Source: a virus. Taken from it: 63,094 bases of DNA. Below, piece by piece: positions 1-7,698 of the stretch. How positions within the stretch are numbered: position 1 is the first letter of the stretch; every line of letters starts with the position of its first letter. The position numbers were made by a program, and so were the translations under genes. Under the pieces are notes generated by a model, which worked only from the letters and a program-made list of their open reading frames with translations, was not told the origin of the DNA and ran no database searches. The DNA is taken from positions 1 through 63,094 of the IMG/VR virus record IMGVR_UViG_3300025913_000004. The stretch is one strand, 5' to 3'.

Positions 1-127
1 CAGTACGGGCATCAGTAACTGCTCGCGCTGATAGGCAGCCTCCATACCCATCTCTACGATTTTGGGATGAAGGTGGCTGTGCAGCTGATACGTTCGGTCT
101 GTGTCCCCACAAGCATACTTGCCAACG
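1..127. repeat. Terminal direct repeat, copy 1 (circular overlap)
   Basis: These 127 bases are identical to 62968-63094. An exact 127-base end overlap is what a de Bruijn assembler leaves when it closes a circle at k=127. The repeat lies inside the DNA polymerase reading frame, which is continuous across the junction. I read it as one physical copy in a circular or circularly permuted genome, not as a biological terminal repeat. Confidence 0.9.
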
Positions 128-591
128 AGGTCACCGGGGGCGCGACAGATGTAAGCGCCCCAATCGCTGGCTTTGGCCTCGGGTACGTTCTGTAGTACCC
201 AATCTTTGACAGCGTCTTGTTCATCGGGCGGGAGACCCAGAATTCTATGCGCGGAGGGCTTGAGACCGAAGGAAGGCGCATATGGATCGGCAAGGAAGAT
301 ATCGTACTGTGAATCGTGGGTGCGTAGGGGGTCGGGCTGAGTATACCCGAAATGACGCTTGAGAACGGCGGACTCGAATGGTGAGTTATGGGCGAGCCAT
401 TCATCAGACTCCACGCACTGAAGGACAGCAGCTCTACCTTCTTCCCAGGAGCAGTTGTTCTCGGTGGGGTGCGCCCAAGCCAGATATCTAGATGGGGCTG
501 AGCCAATCTTAATTGACGCTCCCACAGGCTTTGGGGGATTGTAAATTGGGTTACCACAGATCCCCTCCGTTTCAAAGTCAATTGTGTTCAT
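1..591 (-). CDS. DNA polymerase I (family A), N-terminal part with 3'-5' exonuclease domain
   Basis: Start ATG at 591; the frame runs off the left edge and continues at 62967 on the circular map down to 61720, giving one protein of about 612 residues. This part is the proofreading domain. Exo I is IDFETEG (Asp5, Glu7) right at the N-terminus, Exo II is HNSPFE, and Exo III is YACGDTDRTY. The enzyme would copy the phage genome. The gene starts inside the end of a 46-codon gene (14 bp overlap), so translation is probably coupled. Because the contig was opened inside this gene, simple gene callers will miss or mis-frame this half. Confidence 0.93.
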   Translation of the reverse strand, partial: MNTIDFETEGICGNPIYNPPKPVGASIKIGSAPSRYLAWAHPTENNCSWEEGRAAVLQCVESDEWLAHNSPFESAVLKRHFGYTQPDPLRTHDSQYDIFLADPYAPSFGLKPSAHRILGLPPDEQDAVKDWVLQNVPEAKASDWGAYICRAPGDLVGKYACGDTDRTYQLHSHLHPKIVEMGMEAAYQREQLLMPVL

Positions 592-718
592 TGACTCTCT
601 TCTCCAATTCTGCCAACTTCTTCGCCAGAGTCTCGAGTACCTGCGTCATCAACATCTGCGCTTCAGAGATCTTCTCTAGTGATCGCAATACGCGGGTATT
701 GAATTCGTCTTGTTCCAT
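578..718 (-). CDS. Small coiled-coil protein (46 aa)
   Basis: ATG at 718, 46 codons. The sequence is charged and heptad-like (ETLAKKLAELEKRVNEHN at the end), predicting one amphipathic helix or coiled coil. It sits just upstream of, and overlaps, the polymerase start, so it is probably a co-expressed replication accessory peptide. No family recognised. Confidence 0.6.
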   Translation of the reverse strand: MEQDEFNTRVLRSLEKISEAQMLMTQVLETLAKKLAELEKRVNEHN

Positions 719-742
719 GATCTGTGTCCTGAAGAAAAAGAA

Positions 743-778
743 GCCCCGGGCGGCAACTGCGGCGTAACGACCCGGGGC
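743..778 (-). terminator. Rho-independent terminator or attenuator
   Basis: Inverted repeat GCCCCGGG (743-750) / CCCGGGGC (771-778). On the minus strand it is followed by a T-rich run (TTCTTTTTCTTC). It lies between the 260-aa gene and the 46-aa/polymerase genes, so it may reduce polymerase expression relative to the upstream genes. Confidence 0.65.
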
Positions 779-810
779 AAATCGCGCTTCACAGCGCGGG
801 GAGGAGACAA

Positions 811-1593
811 TCAGAACTTAGACTTGCCCTGCGGCTGCTCCTTGGGAGCGTCACTGGCCGTTTCTTCGTACCCCTGAAGACCCAGACGCTCAGCCTCTGG
901 AATGCGCTTCTCAATCGCGTCGAGAATCTCAATGCTGGGCACCACGCTCAACGGAGTGAAGTTGACCTTGAACTGCGTCTTCGCGTCGGGGGTCACCTTG
1001 ATGTGCGTAACAGCAGCGAACGGCGGTACGTTGGCAGCAGCGGCCAGCGCATTGACGAAGTTGCTGTAGTTCTTACCACTGGTCACAGGCAAATCCATGA
1101 TAGCCAGCTCAGCCACTGCGACAGCCTTAGCCGGATCAGCCTCCTTGAGCACGGTAGCAGGAATCAGCACTAAGCGACGAGATTCCTTGCATGCCTTGCC
1201 CTTGCCCGTAGCAGGGTCAGACTTCCACTCCGACTTAGGACAGCCCTTGCAAGTAGCGTGAGGAGGATTCTCCACCACACGATCGGGCGTCATGTCTTCT
1301 CCCGTCAACGACATGCTGAAGCAGTTCGGATTCACGATGTTGTTGGCATCATACCTGCCTGCGTACCACGTGCTGCGATACGTGGCAGCCAGTACGATCA
1401 CTTCCACCTCATTATTCGGCATGGGATTGCCGCCGTAGCTCAATACCCCGCTTTTGAGGCCGAACTTGCTAATGCTCGGCCGCTCAGCAGCTGCAACATT
1501 CTGCGCCTTAGCCGCAAGGCGGGCCAGCACATCGCTGGGCAGGGCGAGCCCGTTCGACGGGGCGGCGACAACATCATTTTGCTTGGTAGCCAT
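811..1593 (-). CDS. Conserved phage protein, possible ssDNA-binding protein (260 aa)
   Basis: ATG at 1593. The middle holds a metal-site-like cysteine pattern (CKGCPKSEW ... GKACKE, about residues 115-137). The C-terminal tail is polar and ends in Phe, as in several phage ssDNA-binding proteins. It lies in the replication operon just upstream of the polymerase. The single-stranded-DNA-binding role is inferred from position, size and the tail; I cannot assign a family from sequence alone. A purely structural zinc protein is also possible. Confidence 0.85.
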   Translation of the reverse strand: MATKQNDVVAAPSNGLALPSDVLARLAAKAQNVAAAERPSISKFGLKSGVLSYGGNPMPNNEVEVIVLAATYRSTWYAGRYDANNIVNPNCFSMSLTGEDMTPDRVVENPPHATCKGCPKSEWKSDPATGKGKACKESRRLVLIPATVLKEADPAKAVAVAELAIMDLPVTSGKNYSNFVNALAAAANVPPFAAVTHIKVTPDAKTQFKVNFTPLSVVPSIEILDAIEKRIPEAERLGLQGYEETASDAPKEQPQGKSKF

Positions 1594-1601
1594 TTAACAC
1601 C

Positions 1602-1976
1602 TTACAGCTTGCTCTTACTTAGTTTGTACACCGGATAGGTTCCCACCCCCGGTACTTGGACGCCGTTCAGCCAGCGCTCTTTAATCGCAGCAGTACTCAA
1701 CCGCCGCTGCATCAAGCTCATATCATTCTGCTGAATGATATGAGAGTAGAACTCTTCCCAGTTAGTTACGACTGGTTCGTCATGAATCTGTAGCGTCAGC
1801 GACGCTAGCTGGCCGCCAATCGTCGTTAGACTCTGCTCCTGCATCTCAGCGATTAACTTGGCGAAAAGAGAAGACTCTTCGGCCTTGAGCCTAGCAGCTT
1901 CCTTGTCTGCCGCGAGTCTTAACTCTCGTGTCGTCCAGTACTTATCGCCTAGCTCACCTAGCTGTTTAGGAGACAT
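1602..1976 (-). CDS. Hypothetical protein (124 aa)
   Basis: I chose ATG 1976. A longer in-frame start at 2108 would overlap the upstream gene completely and adds a stretch of atypical residues. The N-terminal half is helical and charged (DKEAARLKAEESSLFAKL); the C-terminus is basic (YKLSKSKL). The start overlaps the end of the 59-aa gene by 11 bp, suggesting coupled translation. Function unknown. Confidence 0.7.
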   Translation of the reverse strand: MSPKQLGELGDKYWTTRELRLAADKEAARLKAEESSLFAKLIAEMQEQSLTTIGGQLASLTLQIHDEPVVTNWEEFYSHIIQQNDMSLMQRRLSTAAIKERWLNGVQVPGVGTYPVYKLSKSKL

Positions 1977-2145
1977 CTCTACCCCAGAGAAACGCCATTT
2001 CCAGAGCATCCAACACCCAGGCATGCGGCTGCCACACGTCAGATTCGTCTGCTGTTTGTGGAAGATAGCCGTGCTCTTCTTTATGATTGAATGCTGTAGT
2101 CTGCGCAATAGACAGCAGAACTTCTTTCAGTTGTTCTTCAGTCAA
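1966..2145 (-). CDS. Hypothetical protein with TTG start (59 aa)
   Basis: TTG at 2145 is preceded by a perfect GGAGG seven bases upstream. The product is acidic and Trp-rich towards the end (DVWQPHAWVLDALEMAFLWGR). It overlaps the neighbours on both sides (4 bp and 11 bp), which supports a coupled cistron. It is short and has a non-ATG start, so it is easily missed. Function unknown. Confidence 0.65.
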   Translation of the reverse strand: MTEEQLKEVLLSIAQTTAFNHKEEHGYLPQTADESDVWQPHAWVLDALEMAFLWGRDVS

Positions 2146-2381
2146 CTCAATTCCTCCGCAATAAGCGCGAGACTAGGAGTAACAGCGAAATTGCCACGCT
2201 CATCAAGACCAAGGCTACTGTACTGTTCCATAAGGAACCCGACGAGATTAGGTCCAACAGAACGATAATCTCCATCCACAACGCGGATATCATCGTAGTT
2301 AACCACCCCAAAAGGATCCTTTGTGTATTTGACGCGGAAATCCGTCCCGGATTTAGGGTCTGTATAGATAGTCTCTAGCAC
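2142..2381 (-). CDS. Hypothetical protein (79 aa)
   Basis: GTG at 2381, overlapping the stop of the preceding gene (GTGCTAG). The product is acidic and probably beta-rich (DDIRVVDGDYRSVGPNL). Part of the tightly overlapping early operon. No family recognised. Confidence 0.75.
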   Translation of the reverse strand: MLETIYTDPKSGTDFRVKYTKDPFGVVNYDDIRVVDGDYRSVGPNLVGFLMEQYSSLGLDERGNFAVTPSLALIAEELS

Positions 2382-2557
2382 TGCTTTTTAGACTGCAGCA
2401 CGTGTCGCTGTCCGTTGGGATCCAGACGCACGAGAGTCTTTTGGCTAGCCGGGCTGCGCTCGTAGGCAGCAGCCGCGTCGTTGTGGGAAGGGGTGAACTC
2501 AATCACTACGATGCCGTAGCATTTCACCTCGAAGATCGGATATGCCTTACGAGACAC
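2375..2557 (-). CDS. Hypothetical protein (60 aa)
   Basis: GTG at 2557 has TAGGAG five bases upstream and fits better than an ATG at 2593, which would lie almost on the -10 at 2582-2587. The product is basic, with KCYGIVVIEF near the N-terminus. Function unknown. Confidence 0.65.
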   Translation of the reverse strand: MSRKAYPIFEVKCYGIVVIEFTPSHNDAAAAYERSPASQKTLVRLDPNGQRHVLQSKKQC

Positions 2558-2581
2558 GCAAACTCCTAACAATGTGCAGCC

Positions 2582-2610
2582 AGTATAACGCAACGATGTT
2601 GCGCGTACCA
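2582..2610 (-). promoter_or_regulatory. Candidate internal promoter (TATACT -10)
   Basis: The minus strand reads TATACT at 2587-2582, 25 bases before the GTG of the 60-aa gene. The -35 region is weak (TGGTAC near 2605-2610). It would boost the distal early genes including the polymerase. Called from the -10 and position only. Confidence 0.4.
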
Positions 2611-2621
2611 GTGCTGTTACC

Positions 2622-2870
2622 TTAGTCGCCGTAGACCTGCTTGCGAGTCCACCACCAGGGAGTGAATGCGATCTGTGCGATCGTGGGTCCGTTGTCCACA
2701 GACTCGTAGGCGGCTTGCCAGTCAGGCGGCTCGGAAGAGCTTGGATCCCAGGCCAGGATTATCTCTTCCGCGCGACGCATGCAGCGATAAAGCTGCTTCT
2801 TCTGAATCTCTGCTGAAACGATGAATCTCAGACCGGCAAGAAGCCACAGTATCTCTATGAATTCTAGCAT
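2622..2870 (-). CDS. Hypothetical protein with hydrophobic N-terminus (82 aa)
   Basis: ATG at 2870 overlaps the stop of the upstream gene (ATGCTAG). Residues 1-18 are hydrophobic (FIEILWLLAGLRFIVSA) and could be a signal anchor. The remainder is soluble with a Trp cluster (FTPWWWTRK). Function unknown. Confidence 0.75.
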   Translation of the reverse strand: MLEFIEILWLLAGLRFIVSAEIQKKQLYRCMRRAEEIILAWDPSSSEPPDWQAAYESVDNGPTIAQIAFTPWWWTRKQVYGD

Positions 2871-3169
2871 TTCTCCAGTTCCTTTTCAGTTACGGTAGTT
2901 TCTTCGTCTGATGGAGGAGGCAGCGGTGTCAGACTACGATCTCTGGCGTAGCCCTGCTGACCTGGAGGTGCCGTGTGGCTCTCCGAGATCCTCTGGCCAG
3001 AATGCAGTGCTACCTTGTGAATGCGAACAGGTCCCAGGGCCTCCACATGCCACCACTTCTCCAGAGACATGATTGGATCATTTGGAGCATCCCCCAGAAT
3101 GAGAACGATCTGCCCCTCGTTGGGGCCGTTGTTCATCTTGCAGATGTCGCCAATCTTACACCGTGGCAT
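2864..3169 (-). CDS. Small SH3/KOW-like phage protein, paralogue 3 of a tandem trio (101 aa)
   Basis: ATG at 3169. The N-terminal half follows the pattern KxGDxxxxxxGxNxGxIxxIL (CKIGDICKMNNGPNEGQIVLI), then an aromatic pair (KWWHVEALG), as in its two upstream neighbours; it looks like a small beta-barrel. The C-terminal third is Pro/Glu-rich and disordered-looking. It overlaps both neighbours by 7-14 bp. The role is unknown; small KOW/SH3 folds often bind nucleic acid or protein. Confidence 0.8.
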   Translation of the reverse strand: MPRCKIGDICKMNNGPNEGQIVLILGDAPNDPIMSLEKWWHVEALGPVRIHKVALHSGQRISESHTAPPGQQGYARDRSLTPLPPPSDEETTVTEKELEKC

Positions 3170-3485
3170 GATCTTTCTCCTTCTCCGGCAGGGTCAGGCC
3201 GGGCACGTCGTTGCCGTTAGCCCGAGCGATGGCGAGCTGTTCGTCCAGTCCTTCTTGATCCCGCAGTGGGCGCAAATCACGATCGTCAGCGGAGGCAATG
3301 CGACCGGGAGGAACTCGACGTTCGATGAATCCTCCGACGTAGAGAACCGCGCTGTTCAGGTTCTCACAGAACCACCAGGTACCGAATTCTTCTTCGTCTC
3401 GTTTACCGACACGGAATATCGTACCGATGTTGTGCTCATCTCCGCTGACCATGACAGCGAGATCACCTTCTTTCACATTAGACAC
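3156..3485 (-). CDS. Small SH3/KOW-like phage protein, paralogue 2 (109 aa)
   Basis: GTG at 3485 overlaps the upstream stop (GTGTCTAA). It has the trio pattern KEGDLAVMVSGDEHNIGTIF, then WWFCENL and a DDRDLRPLRD motif. The tail is acidic. It is probably a product of local duplication with the adjacent genes. Function unknown. Confidence 0.8.
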   Translation of the reverse strand: MSNVKEGDLAVMVSGDEHNIGTIFRVGKRDEEEFGTWWFCENLNSAVLYVGGFIERRVPPGRIASADDRDLRPLRDQEGLDEQLAIARANGNDVPGLTLPEKEKDHATV

Positions 3486-3726
3486 TTTCCATCTCCTTCA
3501 CATTTTCTTCCTCCAGATCTTCCTTGGGCGCGGGAGGAATGAGCCGCAACGTAGATTCCTGGAATGATATTTCCTCCCTGTAGTACCGGGAGAACTGCGG
3601 AGGATCTGCAATCCAGGAGTCTGGATAGACAGGGCACCTATCTGCCAGAGAAAAGATTCTTCCATGCACATCTTCTATCGTGCCACCAACGCACATGACC
3701 AGATCGCCCTTTTTAAAGCTAGACAT
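3478..3726 (-). CDS. Small SH3/KOW-like phage protein, paralogue 1, first gene of the early operon (82 aa)
   Basis: ATG at 3726, about 25 bases after the predicted transcription start. The pattern FKKGDLVMCVGGTIEDVHGRIF matches the two genes that follow. The C-terminus is very acidic. As the first cistron behind a near-consensus promoter it should be made early and strongly. Function unknown. Confidence 0.8.
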   Translation of the reverse strand: MSSFKKGDLVMCVGGTIEDVHGRIFSLADRCPVYPDSWIADPPQFSRYYREEISFQESTLRLIPPAPKEDLEEENVKEMESV

Positions 3727-3758
3727 TTGGGAATGCCCCTAGGGTTATGCAAGGCACC

Positions 3759-3787
3759 ATTGTAGGGCCGGACGCAATCAGCCCCAA
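3759..3787 (-). promoter_or_regulatory. Strong sigma70-type promoter of the early minus operon
   Basis: The minus strand reads TTGGGG (3787-3782), a 17-base spacer, then TACAAT (3764-3759). It is divergent from the primase promoter and drives 3726 leftwards. Confidence 0.75.
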
Positions 3788-3809
3788 CAAATGAACTGTA
3801 ACAAGCACC

Positions 3810-3839
3810 TTGTGGACAGCAGTCCGGCACGCGTACACT
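3810..3839 (+). promoter_or_regulatory. Promoter of the primase/helicase gene
   Basis: TTGTGG (3810-3815), an 18-base spacer, TACACT (3834-3839). The same layout (TTGnnn-N18-TACACT) recurs at 22811-22840 and 43446-43475. Confidence 0.65.
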
Positions 3840-3865
3840 GGCAGGCCCAACGTAAAGCACCCAAC

Positions 3866-5989
3866 ATGCTCACCTTTCCAGAACTGACTCTGGAAGTTCC
3901 AAGTCATAACAAAGACTTGCTCTTCCCGGGACTAGACAAGGTGTGGCGATATCTAGAGAAGCGGGGCATCAGCGAATACACAGCCGAGCAGTGCGGGCTC
4001 CTTGTCGTTAAGGCGTCTGAACTGATTGCTGCAAGCCGTTCTGTTGGCCGGAGTGAAAACTCCGACACCCGGGCCGCCATTGTATTCCCCCACTACGGAT
4101 ACGCCACAGATTCCCCTATCGATTGGTGGTCGGCTCGACTGGTGGATACCAGCGATCCTAAGCCCACACTGGTGAAGTCCTTTGCAGACCTTACCACTAA
4201 GAAGCCTCTGGGCAAGATGTTCTGCCCACCTAGCGAACCTCCGCACGCGTACATCCCTCCCATTCTTGATTGGCGAGACATACCTCGTAAATCTAAGATC
4301 TTTATCCACGAGTCCTGCATTAAGAGCATTAACGGTGCCTTGCTGCATGAGTACTCGCTAGGACTAAATGGCGTGTGGGGCTGGCTGAGCAAGAAGCACA
4401 GCATCGCTCTTGTCGACGAGATTAAAAGCCTGCCGTGGAAGGCGCTAGATCTACAGCCAGTTATTCTATTCGACAGCAATATCCACGACAATTGGGACGT
4501 CCAGCACGCGGCCAGTGCGCTGGGCGCACGTATCTATACCATCACGGGGCAGCGCGCTCAGTTACTCCGTCTTCCTAAGACAGCTGATGGTGAAGATCAG
4601 GGCTTTGATGACTTTGTCCAGTCTGTCGGTATGGAGGAAGCCAAGAAGTTCCTCAACTCAGACACAGAGGAAGTGGGCATCTCAGATGTTGATATCTTCA
4701 AGGCACAGCTGAATAATGAGGTGTGCATCGTAAGGAGCATGGGTAAGATCGTAGAGCAGAAAACTGGTACGATCATGAGCCTTTCTACCTTTTCTGACGT
4801 CAACTACGCGCACTACACCGCCGTAGTGACTGATGAAAATGGAAAGATGCGAAAGATGAATGTACCCAAGATGTGGATGACAGATAAAGACCGTGTAGAA
4901 GTGGCCCGGCTTGAGTACAATCCAGGAGAAGCACTACTGAACAACGACAGTCTCAATCTCTGGCGTGGCATGGGGTTGGATCCAGAGCCCGGTTCCGTAT
5001 CACCCTGGATGGAACTGTTGACCCACAATGTGGAGGACGACTTCCTCAAGGAGTGGGTGCTCCGCTGGCTGGCCTACCCGCTGCAGAACCCGGGGTCCAA
5101 GCTCAACAGCTTGATCCTGCTGGTGGGGCCGAGCGGTACGGGTAAGGATCTATTCCTGCGGCCATTCCATCGCATCTACGGACAGAATGCGATCAAGATT
5201 GGTAATAATGAGATTCGCAGCCAATTCACGTCTTTGTGGGCGAACAAGCAATTTCTTCATCTAGATGAGTTGACTCGTAGTCGTGCGGATGCAGATCTGA
5301 TCAACAATAAGCTGAAGGGACTATGCACCGATGAGAACGTGACCGTCAATCAGAAAGGTCAGCCTGAGTTCAAGATCCGTAATCGTATCAATATTGCAAT
5401 CACATCTAACTATCTTGATTGCGTGAAGTTGGACATGGATGATCGTCGCAGCGGCGTGCTGCTATGGAAGCCCGTGGCGCCACAGTTTGATCATCGTGGA
5501 GATGAACCCTACTGGCAACGCTATGTGCAGTGGTGCGACAACGGCGGAGCCGAAGCACTATATGACTTCTTGCTCACGTACGACGTGGGTAACTTCAACC
5601 CCATGGCCTGGGCACCGGGCAGCGAGGCGAAAGAATTGGTTAAGGAATCTGGCATGAGCCCCCTGGAAGCCTGGGTGCGCGATCTGTACAACACCCCCGA
5701 TGAGGTGCTGCCAATCGTATCCGAGGGCAAGTCTCTGTGGACTAGCAAGGAGCTGGCCACGCTGTTCTACGGCTGTCCTGAAGATCAACTACGGAAGTCA
5801 CAGATCGATGCTGTGGGGGTAGAAATGCGATCTATCGGCTTCCAGCGCGCCAACGACGGTAAGGTAATCCGCACCCGGGACGGCCGCATTGACCGGTATT
5901 GGGTGGTGCGGGATCGTAACACCATTTGGGACGCGCCAACCGCCAGCGCCAGCCTAAACACGAGGCTACCCGGCATGTCGAAGGGCTAA
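3866..5989 (+). CDS. Replicative primase/helicase (DUF3854-DUF5906 type)
   Basis: I start it at ATG 3866 (707 aa), about 20 bases after the predicted transcription start; an upstream ATG at 3791 would precede the promoter -10. Residues 1-260 resemble the DUF3854/Toprim-like primase half (IFIHESCIKSINGALL, then VILFDSN). Residues 380-600 are an SF3/DUF5906-like helicase with Walker A GPSGTGKD at about 421-428 and Walker B FLHLDEL near 468. The C-terminus looks like a winged-helix tail. It would prime and unwind DNA for the phage polymerase. There is no clear Shine-Dalgarno, so the message may be nearly leaderless. It is the only plus-strand gene in the left 19 kb. Confidence 0.9.
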   Translation: MLTFPELTLEVPSHNKDLLFPGLDKVWRYLEKRGISEYTAEQCGLLVVKASELIAASRSVGRSENSDTRAAIVFPHYGYATDSPIDWWSARLVDTSDPKPTLVKSFADLTTKKPLGKMFCPPSEPPHAYIPPILDWRDIPRKSKIFIHESCIKSINGALLHEYSLGLNGVWGWLSKKHSIALVDEIKSLPWKALDLQPVILFDSNIHDNWDVQHAASALGARIYTITGQRAQLLRLPKTADGEDQGFDDFVQSVGMEEAKKFLNSDTEEVGISDVDIFKAQLNNEVCIVRSMGKIVEQKTGTIMSLSTFSDVNYAHYTAVVTDENGKMRKMNVPKMWMTDKDRVEVARLEYNPGEALLNNDSLNLWRGMGLDPEPGSVSPWMELLTHNVEDDFLKEWVLRWLAYPLQNPGSKLNSLILLVGPSGTGKDLFLRPFHRIYGQNAIKIGNNEIRSQFTSLWANKQFLHLDELTRSRADADLINNKLKGLCTDENVTVNQKGQPEFKIRNRINIAITSNYLDCVKLDMDDRRSGVLLWKPVAPQFDHRGDEPYWQRYVQWCDNGGAEALYDFLLTYDVGNFNPMAWAPGSEAKELVKESGMSPLEAWVRDLYNTPDEVLPIVSEGKSLWTSKELATLFYGCPEDQLRKSQIDAVGVEMRSIGFQRANDGKVIRTRDGRIDRYWVVRDRNTIWDAPTASASLNTRLPGMSKG

Positions 5990-6006
5990 TAGGAGCAAAA
6001 AGAATA

Positions 6007-6034
6007 GGGGGCTGGTACCAAGGTACCAGCCCCC
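6007..6034. terminator. Bidirectional terminator between convergent genes
   Basis: A 13-bp perfect stem GGGGGCTGGTACC (6007-6019) / GGTACCAGCCCCC (6022-6034) with a two-base loop. It is flanked by AATTTT on the plus side and by AAAAAGAATA (T-rich on the minus strand) on the other. It ends both the primase transcript and the accessory-arm transcript. Confidence 0.9.
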
Positions 6035-6058
6035 TAATTTTGACTGCTCGTAACCGGG

Positions 6059-6415
6059 TTACTTGCTGCCGAAGTACGTGTCCATGCGCTTGCTGATCTG
6101 CACCAGCAGCTTGTTGATCGCGTGCAGTTCGTCTAGGATCTGCACGTTGCCGCCCGCGTTCTTGACCTCGGCGCGCTTGGTGGCACGATTCAGCGCAGTT
6201 TCCTGAGACTTGAGCTTGTAATTGCTCGGCAGAGACAGGGCTTCTCTCGCGGTGGCCACGTTGCTCTTTTCCACAGGGAAGCCCAACGCCTCCGTGGCCT
6301 TCTTAGCGAAGTCCACGTCGTCCAGCCCGCTGGTGATGTAGTTGCTGCGCATGTAGTCGGTCAGACGCAGCATCAGGTCCAGAGTGAGACGATTGAGTTG
6401 TCGTTTCTCACTCAC
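6059..6415 (-). CDS. Hypothetical protein (118 aa)
   Basis: GTG at 6415 overlaps the upstream stop (GTGA). It is mostly helical; the N-terminal 60 residues look like a helix-turn-helix-sized domain (LTDYMRSNYITSGLDDVDFAKKATEALGF), and the last 35 form an amphipathic helix (ILDELHAINKLLVQISKRM). A DNA-binding or oligomerising role is possible but unproven. It is the last gene before the terminator. Confidence 0.8.
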   Translation of the reverse strand: MSEKRQLNRLTLDLMLRLTDYMRSNYITSGLDDVDFAKKATEALGFPVEKSNVATAREALSLPSNYKLKSQETALNRATKRAEVKNAGGNVQILDELHAINKLLVQISKRMDTYFGSK

Positions 6416-7218
6416 AGCGGCACCTCACTCAGCACACGCGTGGGCACGTAGCCATTGTCCATGGCCGCGTCCTTCCTCAGGAATGCCACGAAGTCCTTGT
6501 CCGTCGGATCGACGTGGTCGTGTCCGTTGGACCAGTTGCCCCTGCCGTCGGTGTACTTGTAGGCTGTGCACGGCGCTTCTCCGTACTCGGTGTAGTACAG
6601 GCCGGGCTTGGTCACTTCGGTCGCCTTGCAGGGGAACTTGAGAGACTTCTTGCGCGTGTGCTGCGTCACGCTGTTCACCAGATCCTGCACGGTGAAGGAT
6701 CCAGACCGAATCTGCTCCGGCGTGATTGAGCACGCTCCCAGCACGAGAATGCTACTCTGAGAACTGCGGTTCAGGCCACGCTCGGGGTCACACAGATCCC
6801 TTGTCTTGCGGGCCGGGACATTCACCGTCCGGCCATTGCGCCAGTTGCTGCCGTCAAACCAGCGCAGGTAGCGCTCATCAGAGCTGTGTTCTACCAGATA
6901 CACGCCCTCCTGGGTGATCTTGTCCGCAGAGCACAGGAAGTCCGGATCACCCAGATGCTCTTCGGGCTGCGGGTCGGTGGTGCCGTCCTCTTCCGGTTCG
7001 GGAACGCGATGTTCGATCTCGTCCATATCCGGCACGTAGGCCAGCATGCCGTTGTCCTGAACGTGCAGACCCGGCGTGCGGAACAGCTGGACTCCAGCCG
7101 AATCCTTGCCGCAGCAGTCGGGGTCACGATGCCCAGCGGGCACGGCAGACTCACGGATCGGGGGACCGAATCCGCTCACCAGCGGATCCAGACTGTCCAT
7201 GTTGCCATTTCGGTTCAT
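6412..7218 (-). CDS. Hypothetical protein with a duplicated GxY...dGxxW domain (268 aa)
   Basis: ATG at 7218 with AAAGGAG upstream. Two segments look duplicated: about 100-132 (QEGVYLVEHS ... FDGSNWRNGRTV) and about 203-236 (KPGLYYTEYG ... TDGRGNWSNGHD). Each has an early G-Y and a late G-x-W-x-N-G, as in small beta domains. Residues 68-95 are acidic and Pro-rich. I see no signal peptide. Function unknown. Confidence 0.8.
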   Translation of the reverse strand: MNRNGNMDSLDPLVSGFGPPIRESAVPAGHRDPDCCGKDSAGVQLFRTPGLHVQDNGMLAYVPDMDEIEHRVPEPEEDGTTDPQPEEHLGDPDFLCSADKITQEGVYLVEHSSDERYLRWFDGSNWRNGRTVNVPARKTRDLCDPERGLNRSSQSSILVLGACSITPEQIRSGSFTVQDLVNSVTQHTRKKSLKFPCKATEVTKPGLYYTEYGEAPCTAYKYTDGRGNWSNGHDHVDPTDKDFVAFLRKDAAMDNGYVPTRVLSEVPL

Positions 7219-7238
7219 TTCTATCTCCTTTAATCAAA

Positions 7239-7280
7239 GGGGCTAAACGGCGCGCCCGCCCGGGCACGCTGGTTAGCCCC
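7239..7280 (-). promoter_or_regulatory. 5' leader hairpin ahead of the 268-aa gene
   Basis: GGGGCTAA (7239-7246) pairs with TTAGCCCC (7273-7280) around a GC-rich loop with further pairing. On the minus strand it precedes the ribosome site. It could stabilise the mRNA or terminate upstream transcription. Confidence 0.5.
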
Positions 7281-7318
7281 CAACCACACGTCAAAAACGC
7301 GTCGAAGGGGGCATTCGA

Positions 7319-7393
7319 TTAGTCGCTGCCCATGCCTTTGGGCGGCAGGGCGCTTTCCATGCCCATGGGCACGTCGTCGGGGTACTCGTTCAT
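7319..7393 (-). CDS. Possible micropeptide (24 aa)
   Basis: ATG at 7393 with GGAG eight bases upstream. The peptide is Met/Pro/Gly-rich (DDVPMGMESALPPKGMG). It fills an otherwise empty gap in the operon. Too short to be certain. Confidence 0.35.
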   Translation of the reverse strand: MNEYPDDVPMGMESALPPKGMGSD

Positions 7394-7413
7394 GATCTGT
7401 CTCCAGTTAAAGA

Positions 7414-7674
7414 TCAGGCCTCCTCAGCGAGGAGGATCTCGATGTACGGCGTCAAGCCCATGCCGTGCACGGCGCCGCCAAAGCCTTCAACCGCCCAAGA
7501 GACGAACTCTTGGTGGATGTGGCCGCTGCTCTTCATGATCACCACACCCACGGCCATCACGCACAGACCCGCCACCATGCGGTGCGACTGCTTGTGGTGA
7601 TGTCCCAACGTCGCACGGCAGATGTAACCCGGCAGGTTAATCACCCGAGTGATGCGAACGATGTGATGCTTCAT
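7414..7674 (-). CDS. Hypothetical membrane-associated protein (86 aa)
   Basis: ATG at 7674 after AAGGAGCTGACAATC. His-rich and basic at the N-terminus (LGHHHKQSH), then a hydrophobic segment (MVAGLCVMAVGVVIMKS, about 33-49) that could span the membrane. Function unknown. Confidence 0.75.
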   Translation of the reverse strand: MKHHIVRITRVINLPGYICRATLGHHHKQSHRMVAGLCVMAVGVVIMKSSGHIHQEFVSWAVEGFGGAVHGMGLTPYIEILLAEEA

Positions 7675-7698
7675 GATTGTCAGCTCCTTGTTATTGAT

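Noticed and set aside
1-127. Biological terminal repeat or attachment site
   Set aside because: Its length of exactly 127 bases and position inside an uninterrupted gene fit an assembly overlap; no integrase is present.
54-581. Minus-strand 175-codon frame near the left end
   Set aside because: It lies out of frame on top of the DNA polymerase N-terminus, whose exonuclease motifs are clear; its composition (Ser/Pro/Ile-rich) is that of a shadow frame.
3791-3865. 25-residue N-terminal extension of the primase/helicase
   Set aside because: It would place the start upstream of the promoter -10 and -35, and its residues are atypical; ATG 3866 was preferred.
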